Assembly (NCBI GenBank): GCA_028278125.1
Contig: JANQEY010000173.1
Span: 1 to 29,010, forward strand
Source of the DNA: a bacterium
GTDB taxonomy: Bacteria; Electryoneota; Electryoneia; Electryoneales; Electryoneaceae
Reading direction: 5' to 3'
Length of the DNA: 29,010 nt
The position numbers were made by a program, and so were the translations under genes. The notes under the pieces are model-generated. The model made no database searches. It saw only the letters and a program-made list of their open reading frames with translations, and was not told the origin of the DNA. Below, one piece after another: positions 23,374 through 29,010 of this stretch (position 1 is the stretch's first letter; every line of letters begins with the position of its first letter).

Positions 23374-23409
23374 GCTTATTGATTTATGGCGTGAAGCTAT
23401 CTTCGCGGC

Positions 23410-25623
23410 ATGAGGAGATTAGCCTTCATCATTTTCATTCTGCCAGTTTTTCTTTATGCGCAGGACGATGCCTATCGCATCAAAAGAGCAACAGGTGCAA
23501 TAAAAATTGACGGAGAGCTGGATGAGTCCGATTGGGAATCGGCACAAATAGCTACAAATTTCCACCAGTATTTCCCGAGTGATTCTGTGTTGGGAAATTC
23601 CCAGGTTGAAATACGATTGACATACGATGACCAATTTTTGTATGTGGGAGCTAAAATGCTCAACCTAACTCCAAATCAAACCTATGCGGTGCCTTCCTTA
23701 CGACGAGATTATCGAGGGAATTTTGATGGAATCACCATTGAAATTGACCCCTTTCAGGATAATACCAACGCGTTCAATTTCGGCATCAACCCTTATGGAG
23801 TTCAGCGAGAAGGGCTGATAAGTAGTGGTGGGAACAGGGGCAGTGATCTTTCCCTATCCTGGGATAACAAATGGTTTGCCGATGCAACTCAGCATGAGAA
23901 CTACTGGATTGCGGAAGCTGCAATTCCTTTCAAAACGCTAAGGTTTAAGCCGGGAAGCACGAAGTGGAACGTCAATTTCTATCGAATTGATGCCGCAACA
24001 GGAGAAAGAGTTACCTGGTCTCGCATTCCAAGAAACTTTCTGATCCTTTCCCTTGCATTCATGAAGGAACTGATATGGGATGAGCCTCTTCAAAAATCCG
24101 GACCTAATATTTCTCTCATTCCCTATGTTTCACCTGCAACATCAAGAGATTTTGAATCAGAGACACAAACTTCTGCCGATAACAAACTGGAGTTTGGAGG
24201 AGATGCGAAAATTGGAGTTAGTCCATCATTAAACCTGGATTTGACCGTCAATCCTGATTTCTCACAAGTGGAGCTGGATGAACAAGTAACCAACCTGAAT
24301 CGCTTTGAGCTCTTCTTCCCTGAACGCAGGCAGTTCTTTCTTGAAAATGCAGATTTGTTTGATAGTTTCGGTCATCCTTTTTTCTCACGCCCTTTCTTTT
24401 CAAGACGAATTGGAATAGCCAGAGACGAATCAACTGGTACGAACGTACAAAACAGAATTTATGGTGGAGCAAGGCTAAGCGGTAAATTGGATAACAATTG
24501 GAGGATTGGTGTGCTCAATATGCAAGCAGCTGAAGATGACGCGATTAACCTGCCAAGTATAAACTACACGGTTGGCGCAGTTCAGAGAAAGATGTTTGGT
24601 CGCTCCAACATGGGAATCATTGCTGTGAATAAGCAAACATTTGAAGATTATGCAGTTAACGATTCCACTCCATACCAGGGAAAAAACAGGCTAATAGGGT
24701 TTGACTATAACATAGCTTCAAGCAATGGTAAATGGAATGGAAAAGTAAACTACCATCATTCTTTTGATGATCAGACCTCATCAAAAAACGGATCGCATAC
24801 AGGCTGGATCGGATACCAATCAAGAACCTGGCTATGGAGTTGGGCACATGTCTACGTTGGTGAGAATCATAATGCTGAAGTTGGTTTTGTACCGCGTCCG
24901 GGAATGTTCAGGATCAACCCAGATTTTGGACGTAATTTCTTTCCGAAAAGTGGACCATTCAATTCGATTCAACTGCAAGGAGAGGTTGAATTCTTTTGGA
25001 ATTCAGGTAGAAAGACTGATCATAAGTATGCGCTTAACATAAATACATCTTTGGCCAATACCGGCCGACTATCTGCTTCATTTGAACAAAACTATACCTG
25101 GCTTTTTAGTGGTGGATTTGACCCCACGAGAACTGGTGGCGAGGAATTGCCAAACCTATCAGGTTATACTTACAACGGGTTCAATTTTAACTATTCATCT
25201 GATATGCGAAAAACTTTTAGCTATTCGCTTAATGGATATTTAGGTGAATTCTTCAATGGCGATCGCATCAGCATGAGGACAACCTTGCGATACAGATTCC
25301 AGCCAATTGCTGCTCTCCGTCTGGTTTTGAATTATAACCGCCTGAGAATGCCGGAACCTTTCAATGACGCAGATTTATGGCTGGTTGGTCCAAGAGTCGA
25401 TTTGACCCTCACCAAATCAATCTTCTTTACAAATTTCATTCAGTATAACAGTCAAATTGACAACCTGAATATCAACTCCCGCTTTCAATGGCGCTTTGCT
25501 CCGGTTTCGGATTTATTCGTTGTTTATACCGACAATTACAATACAGAAAACTACGCTGATTCCGGACTTCAAAAGAAAAATCGAGCGCTTATCATCAAAA
25601 TGACCTACTGGTTCAATTTATAG
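23410..25623 (+). CDS. CBM9-like/DUF5916 outer-membrane protein
   Basis: A 737-aa exported protein. Residues 1-17 form a signal peptide (MRRLAFIIFILPVFLYA, cut before QDD). Residues about 25-215 form a carbohydrate-binding-family-9-like sandwich domain. Its start is typical (IKIDGELDESDWESA), followed by VEIRLTYDDQFLYVGAKM, a GITIEIDPFQD strand and YWIAEAAIPFKTLRF. The rest (about 220-737) matches the DUF5916 family: NPDFSQVELDEQVTNLNRFE, then FFPERRQFFLENADLF, then many alternating aromatic/polar strands, ending MTYWFNL. An aromatic C-terminal strand fits an outer-membrane beta-barrel. Such proteins are widespread in Bacteroidota and often sit near peptidases or sugar-degradation genes. Their precise function is not established, and the carbohydrate ligand is an inference from the fold. 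It is followed 52 nt later by an S9 peptidase on the same strand. Confidence 0.9.
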   Translation: MRRLAFIIFILPVFLYAQDDAYRIKRATGAIKIDGELDESDWESAQIATNFHQYFPSDSVLGNSQVEIRLTYDDQFLYVGAKMLNLTPNQTYAVPSLRRDYRGNFDGITIEIDPFQDNTNAFNFGINPYGVQREGLISSGGNRGSDLSLSWDNKWFADATQHENYWIAEAAIPFKTLRFKPGSTKWNVNFYRIDAATGERVTWSRIPRNFLILSLAFMKELIWDEPLQKSGPNISLIPYVSPATSRDFESETQTSADNKLEFGGDAKIGVSPSLNLDLTVNPDFSQVELDEQVTNLNRFELFFPERRQFFLENADLFDSFGHPFFSRPFFSRRIGIARDESTGTNVQNRIYGGARLSGKLDNNWRIGVLNMQAAEDDAINLPSINYTVGAVQRKMFGRSNMGIIAVNKQTFEDYAVNDSTPYQGKNRLIGFDYNIASSNGKWNGKVNYHHSFDDQTSSKNGSHTGWIGYQSRTWLWSWAHVYVGENHNAEVGFVPRPGMFRINPDFGRNFFPKSGPFNSIQLQGEVEFFWNSGRKTDHKYALNINTSLANTGRLSASFEQNYTWLFSGGFDPTRTGGEELPNLSGYTYNGFNFNYSSDMRKTFSYSLNGYLGEFFNGDRISMRTTLRYRFQPIAALRLVLNYNRLRMPEPFNDADLWLVGPRVDLTLTKSIFFTNFIQYNSQIDNLNINSRFQWRFAPVSDLFVVYTDNYNTENYADSGLQKKNRALIIKMTYWFNL

Positions 25624-25651
25624 TACATTCTAAATTGCATTTTACTTAACT

Positions 25652-25676
25652 TGATTTTCCCAAAAATTGAAAATCA
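25652..25676 (+). promoter_or_regulatory. 8-bp inverted repeat touching the S9 peptidase start
   Basis: TGATTTTC (25652-25659) and GAAAATCA (25669-25676) are perfect inverted arms around a 9-nt loop. The last base is the A of the ATG at 25676. As RNA this hairpin would occlude the initiation region; as DNA it could be an operator. It is AT-rich, so chance is not excluded. Confidence 0.25.
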
Positions 25677-28123
25677 TGAGAAATACAATTACCCTATGTT
25701 TATGCTTGCTCACATTCATTGGAGCAAATGCTCAAGGAGCACTAGGTTACCAGGAACCACCAAACGAAATAAAAGAACTTGTTAATGCCCCGCTGGCCCC
25801 ATGGGTTAGAATTGACAGCAAAGGTGAAAACGCAGTTTTGATTTATCGAAATGCTTATAAATCAATTGCCGAACTCTCAGAAGAGGAGCTACGACTTGGA
25901 GGCCTACGAATCAATCCAAAAACCAATATTGGTAGTAGAACTACGTACTACAACAATGTCAAGGTAAAAAAAGCTTATTCAAAAGATACTAAACAGGTAT
26001 CAGGCCTTCCTGAAAATCCAAGAATCGCAAATTTCAGCTGGTCACCGGATGAAAAAATGATGAGTTTCACTCATACCACAAATACTGGTGTTGAAGTGTG
26101 GGTACTTGATGTGGAAAGCGCAAGTGCAAAAAAATTGACTGAAGCAACCGTCAATGCAAATATGAGAACACCTGTTGCGTGGTTCTCTGATAGCAAGGCG
26201 TTGCTAGTTAAAATGCTCGCTTCTTCTAGAACAGAATTGATCAATACCGCGGAAGCTGTTCCAACTGGTCCAACAATTTCCGTGAGCTCAGGAGCGAAGG
26301 CACAAAACAGGACATACCAGGATCTATTGAAAAATCCGAATGATGAGCAAAACTTTGAGCAATTGGCTCTATCCGATATCAAAAAAGTAACATTGGATGG
26401 CAATAGTTCTGATTGGCTTCCTACAGCCATGTATACCAATATGTCGTTTTCCCCAAATGGAGAATATGTGATGGTCAGCAAGATCGAGCGGCCCTTCTCC
26501 TATCTCGTGACTTACCGACGTTTTCCATCAAAAACTGACATATATGACAAAAATGGAGCTTTGGTTAAAAACATGATGGATGTCCCATTGACAGAAGTTT
26601 TGCCAAAAGGATTTATGGCTACACGTGAAGGTCGGCGTTCCATGCAATGGAGAGATGACCAGCCAGCCACTTTGGTTTGGGCCGAAGCACTGGATGGTGG
26701 CGATCCAAAGAATGAGGTAGAATTCAGAGATGAAGTGTTTCAGTTAAGTGCTCCTTTCAATGGAGAAGGGGAATCCATTCTTAAGACCGTCGGACGATTC
26801 TCAGGAATTGAATGGGGAACAGATAAAGCAGCTATAGGGTACGATTATTGGTGGAATACCAGGAATACTAAAATGTATCTTTTCGATCCATCCAATAGCA
26901 AAAAGGCTCCTAAAATTCTTGCAGATAGAAATTACCAGGACAGGTACAACGATCCCGGAGATTTCGTAACTACTAAAAACAAATTCAACAGAGAAGTTCT
27001 ATCTATAGTTGACGGCAATGCTTTCCTGATGGGTGATGGCTTTTCAGAAAAAGGTCAATTCCCATTTGTAGATAAGCTTAATCTTAAGACCCAGGAGAAA
27101 ACCAGGGTCTATGAATCTTCCTACACGGATAAGCTGGAAACGCTTTACACAGCTTTGGATATGAGCAAGGGAGACATTCTCATTCGAATTGAAGCCCCTA
27201 CCGAATTTCCAAACTACTACAAACGAAACATATATAAGGAGAATGACCTGACCCCTATTACGTTCTTCGAGAACCCATTCAAAAGTCTTCAGGGTGTAGA
27301 AAAAGAGGTGATCAATTACAAAAGAGATGATGGGTTAGACTTAAGTGGCACACTGTATTTACCTGTCGGCTATGACAAATCCAAAAAGGAGAAGAAACCA
27401 ATGATATTGTGGGCATATCCACGGGAATACAAGGACAAACAAAGTGCCGGTCAGACAACATCTAATCCAAACAGATTCACTTATCCATATTATGGATCTC
27501 CTGTTTATTGGGTTACGAGAGGATATGTGGTTCTGGATGGCGCAGCTTTTCCAATTGTTGGAGAAGGAGATGAAGAACCAAATGATACGTTCCGTCCACA
27601 ACTGGTTGCAAATGCAAAGGCTGCAATTGATGCTGTTGACAAAATGGGATACATAGATCGCAACAGAGTTGGTGTAGGTGGCCATTCGTACGGTGCATTT
27701 ATGGTAGCCAATCTGCTATCTCATTCTAACCTGTTTGCTGCTGGCATAGCCCGAAGTGGCGCTTATAACCGAACCCTAACGCCATTTGGATTCCAAAGCG
27801 AAGAACGATCTTATTGGGATTCTCCGGACACGTATTATACCATGTCTCCATTTATGCATGCAGACAAAATGAAAACTCCGCTACTGTTGATCCATGGTGA
27901 AGCTGATAACAATTCCGGAACATACCCGATGCAGAGCGAGCGATATTTCAATGCACTGAAAGGGCTTGGTGCTACAGCGAGACTTGTGATGCTTCCAAAA
28001 GAAAGTCATGGATATCGGGCGAAAGAAAGCATCATGCATCTGCTTTGGGAGCAAGATCAATGGCTGGAGACCTATGTTAAAAACAGAGAGTCCATGAATA
28101 CCGCAGTTATTCCAAGTAAATAA
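25676..28123 (+). CDS. Secreted S9-family (prolyl oligopeptidase-like) serine peptidase
   Basis: An 815-aa exported peptidase with an N-terminal beta-propeller that gates access and a C-terminal alpha/beta-hydrolase domain (about 550-815). The ATG at 25676 is preferred over the in-frame TTG at 25667 because it gives a clean signal peptide (MRNTITLCLCLLTFIGANA, cut before QGALGY). Numbered from that start, the catalytic residues are all present: Ser671 in GVGGHSYGAFM, Asp744 in HGEADNNSG and His778 in ESHGYRAKES. The long propeller with LGGLRINPKTN and FSWSPDEKMMSF, and the YRRFPSKTDIYD region, resemble the glutamyl-endopeptidase-like branch of S9 (the plastid CGEP type) more than DPP4. That subgroup call is from memory and tentative. 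Its likely job is hydrolysis of peptides in the periplasm or outside the cell. A cupin gene starts 5 bp after its stop. Confidence 0.92.
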   Translation: MRNTITLCLCLLTFIGANAQGALGYQEPPNEIKELVNAPLAPWVRIDSKGENAVLIYRNAYKSIAELSEEELRLGGLRINPKTNIGSRTTYYNNVKVKKAYSKDTKQVSGLPENPRIANFSWSPDEKMMSFTHTTNTGVEVWVLDVESASAKKLTEATVNANMRTPVAWFSDSKALLVKMLASSRTELINTAEAVPTGPTISVSSGAKAQNRTYQDLLKNPNDEQNFEQLALSDIKKVTLDGNSSDWLPTAMYTNMSFSPNGEYVMVSKIERPFSYLVTYRRFPSKTDIYDKNGALVKNMMDVPLTEVLPKGFMATREGRRSMQWRDDQPATLVWAEALDGGDPKNEVEFRDEVFQLSAPFNGEGESILKTVGRFSGIEWGTDKAAIGYDYWWNTRNTKMYLFDPSNSKKAPKILADRNYQDRYNDPGDFVTTKNKFNREVLSIVDGNAFLMGDGFSEKGQFPFVDKLNLKTQEKTRVYESSYTDKLETLYTALDMSKGDILIRIEAPTEFPNYYKRNIYKENDLTPITFFENPFKSLQGVEKEVINYKRDDGLDLSGTLYLPVGYDKSKKEKKPMILWAYPREYKDKQSAGQTTSNPNRFTYPYYGSPVYWVTRGYVVLDGAAFPIVGEGDEEPNDTFRPQLVANAKAAIDAVDKMGYIDRNRVGVGGHSYGAFMVANLLSHSNLFAAGIARSGAYNRTLTPFGFQSEERSYWDSPDTYYTMSPFMHADKMKTPLLLIHGEADNNSGTYPMQSERYFNALKGLGATARLVMLPKESHGYRAKESIMHLLWEQDQWLETYVKNRESMNTAVIPSK

Positions 28124-28128
28124 TATAA

Positions 28129-28449
28129 ATGGCATATATAAAGATTGACACAATCGGGCAGAAGGAAATTCTGCCCGGTTATACTGTTCGATTTGTTCAC
28201 ACCGATTCAATGACCTTCGCCTACTGGGATGTCGTGGCAGGAAGCGTTCTTCCGCAACATTCACATCATCATGAACAAGTAGCTAGTGTAATAGAAGGAA
28301 CATTCGAACTCACCGTAGATGGAGAAACCAAGCAGTTAGGCCCTGGAGAAGTGGCGGTTATACCATCCAATGTTCCGCATTCGGGTGTTGCCATAACTGA
28401 CTGCAAATTGATGGATGTCTTTTGTCCGGTAAGGGAAGATTATTTGTGA
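28129..28449 (+). CDS. Small cupin-domain protein
   Basis: A 106-aa single-domain cupin (Cupin_2 type), presumably cytoplasmic because no signal peptide is present. Motif 1 is [20 protein letters not shown] (His44, His46-48 and Glu49 as candidate metal ligands) and motif 2 is [16 protein letters not shown] (His84). With three or more histidines and the glutamate in place it should bind a metal ion. Such minimal cupins may be enzymes, sugar-binding proteins or sensors, and the sequence does not decide which. It begins 5 bp after the S9 peptidase stop (ATAAATG context), so it is very likely co-transcribed with it. No separate promoter is visible in the gap. Confidence 0.88.
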   Translation: MAYIKIDTIGQKEILPGYTVRFVHTDSMTFAYWDVVAGSVLPQHSHHHEQVASVIEGTFELTVDGETKQLGPGEVAVIPSNVPHSGVAITDCKLMDVFCPVREDYL

Positions 28450-28490
28450 ATTAGTTGTAAGTAGAAAGTAGTCAGTGGTTGTAGAATAGT

Positions 28491-28504
28491 GAAATAGTTG
28501 ATGG
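28491..28504 (+). repeat. Direct repeat, left copy
   Basis: GAAATAGTTGATGG occurs here and again, identically, at 28701-28714. The two copies bracket the inverted-repeat element at 28512-28677, though at unequal distances (7 and 23 nt). Confidence 0.6.
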
Positions 28505-28511
28505 CTTGCTA

Positions 28512-28677
28512 TGTCATCCTGAGGAACGAAGGATCTCGTTCTAGGCTTAGGTTGGTTGATAGTTGAAAGTGATCAGTTTGCGGGTAGGCTACCGAGGGGG
28601 TGCGAAGGGTAAGCGTTGGCAGGGGGTTGTCTTATGAATATAGAGCCACCAGGTTCTTCGCTTCACTCCGAATGACA
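28512..28677 (+). repeat. Dispersed inverted-repeat element (TGTCATCCTGAG type)
   Basis: The left arm begins TGTCATCCTGAGGAACGAAG. The right arm, read on the opposite strand from 28677, begins TGTCATTCGGAGTGAAGCGA. The arms are therefore imperfect inverted copies about 20-25 bp long around a G-rich centre (ACCGAGGGGGTGCGAAGGG). Similar TGTCATCCTGAG sequences are common intergenic repeats in Bacteroidota genomes (from memory). No open reading frame lies inside, so any mobility would depend on factors in trans. A second copy starts at 28993. Confidence 0.65.
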
Positions 28678-28700
28678 AGACGTATTGATTTTGAAACGGC

Positions 28701-28714
28701 GAAATAGTTGATGG
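28701..28714 (+). repeat. Direct repeat, right copy
   Basis: Identical 14-bp partner of 28491-28504 (GAAATAGTTGATGG), lying 23 nt after the right arm of the inverted-repeat element. Confidence 0.6.
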
Positions 28715-28781
28715 TTAATTAATGATTAGGTAATTGGCTGATGTGTAAGCAGCCAGAAAAAACAAAACCTAATTAAAAATT

Positions 28782-28946
28782 ATGCATGCAATTGATGGAA
28801 AGCTCTCGAACATAAGTTATGCACCAGGCAAACACGTTGGAGGAAAGCTTCAAATTGAATTTGTTGACTTTGATGGAAATGTAAAAACAATCATTCTTGA
28901 GGTTGGTAATTACTACGAAACAATGGGTGTTCAGTTGGTTGGGTAG
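28782..28946 (+). CDS. 54-aa orphan protein
   Basis: A short frame from ATG (28782) to TAG (28944-28946). It encodes 54 residues beginning MHAIDGKLSNISYAPGKHVG, through LQIEFVDFDGNVKTIILEVG, ending YYETMGVQLVG. Alternating hydrophobic residues suggest a small beta-sheet protein. There is no signal peptide and no cysteine. The AT-rich leader (CTAATTAAAAATT) is like those of other genes here. The protein-like composition, the absence of low-complexity sequence and a position between two intergenic repeat copies argue for a real gene. It could be a small regulatory or cargo gene, but no family is recognised. Confidence 0.55.
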   Translation: MHAIDGKLSNISYAPGKHVGGKLQIEFVDFDGNVKTIILEVGNYYETMGVQLVG

Positions 28947-28949
28947 AGT

Positions 28950-28977
28950 GAATTGGGAATTACGAATTAGGAATTAG
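28950..28977 (+). repeat. Degenerate GAATTA-type tandem tract
   Basis: GAATTGGGAATTACGAATTAGGAATTAG: four units of GAATT plus two or three bases in a row. Similar tracts are seen between genes in many Bacteroidota (from memory). No function is assigned. Confidence 0.5.
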
Positions 28978-28992
28978 TGAAGGCAAATGGTG

Positions 28993-29010
28993 TGTCATCC
29001 TGAGAAACGA
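28993..29010 (+). repeat. Second copy of the dispersed repeat, cut by the window edge
   Basis: TGTCATCCTGAGAAACGA matches 17 of 18 bases of the left arm at 28512-28529. The rest of the copy lies beyond the window. Confidence 0.7.

Larger units (their letters stand above)
28450..28781 (+). other. Repeat-rich intergenic region without an evident gene
   Basis: These 332 bases carry no convincing coding frame. They hold degenerate AGTTG/AGTAG-type short repeats (for example TAGTTGTAAGTAGAAAGTAG near 28452 and GATAGTTGAAAGTGATCAG near 28558) and the inverted-repeat element annotated separately. Just before the small gene at 28782 is an AT-rich leader ending AATTAAAAATT. Confidence 0.6.

Noticed and set aside
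23398..23405. TATCTTCG as a possible -7 promoter box for the DUF5916 gene
   Set aside because: It matches TAnnTTTG except at one base, but transcription would then begin at or inside the start codon, and no -33 element lies at the right distance.
25667..25675. TTG at 25667 as the start of the S9 peptidase
   Set aside because: The ATG three codons later gives a standard signal peptide and is a stronger start codon; the TTG lies next to an inverted repeat.
27881..28264. 127-codon minus-strand frame across the peptidase/cupin junction
   Set aside because: It is antisense to the catalytic Asp/His region of the peptidase and to the cupin metal motif, both clearly real genes.

Overview
The window looks like chromosomal DNA of a gliding or marine-type member of the Bacteroidota, probably in or near the Cytophagales. 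The evidence is the type IX secretion system (T9SS) C-terminal sorting domains with a YPNP motif, the CBM9-like/DUF5916 outer-membrane protein, the near absence of Shine-Dalgarno sequences, the A-rich leaders, and the TGTCATCCTGAG-type intergenic repeat common in this phylum. The family-level placement is an inference. No rRNA, tRNA, CRISPR array, integrase or transposase was seen.

Region 1 (1-20675, minus strand) is a surface-protein locus that fills two thirds of the window. It starts with a giant gene (20675-3843, 5610 codons). The encoded protein has a signal peptide, a LamG domain, four CSLREA/beta-helix cassettes, eight more LamG domains interleaved with four FN3 domains, an ASH-like domain, a six-blade YWTD (LDL-receptor class B) propeller, plant-type leucine-rich repeats, an Ig-like domain, a second ASH-like domain, a cadherin-like domain and a T9SS sorting tail. 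Its stop overlaps, as ATGA, the start of a 212-aa secreted protein that is essentially a second copy of the giant's last two domains (cadherin plus sorting tail). A terminator-like hairpin follows. Then comes a second large paralogue, which starts at 3026 and runs off the left edge. It carries signal peptide, LamG x2, ASH, YWTD propeller and a Big_5/SbsA-type Ig domain, and appears to enter an FG-GAP/VCBS-like repeat. The two big genes share a 29-bp upstream motif (25/29 identical) at a similar distance from their start codons, so they are probably co-regulated.

Region 2 (20676-23345, plus strand) is divergent from the giant gene. A 232-bp intergenic region holds the giant's promoter motif and, immediately before the NhaC-family antiporter gene, a possible hairpin/pseudoknot leader. 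The antiporter overlaps a DEDDy 3'-5' exonuclease gene by 8 bp. Behind that is a small gene that appears broken by a one-base deletion.

Region 3 (23410-28449, plus strand) encodes an outer-membrane CBM9-like/DUF5916 protein, a secreted S9-family (prolyl oligopeptidase-like) serine peptidase with an intact Ser-Asp-His triad, and a cupin 5 bp behind the peptidase.

Region 4 (28450-29010) is repeat-rich intergenic DNA. It has an inverted-repeat element with a 14-bp direct repeat outside each end, a 54-aa orphan gene, a degenerate GAATTA repeat tract, and the start of a second copy of the dispersed repeat cut by the window edge.
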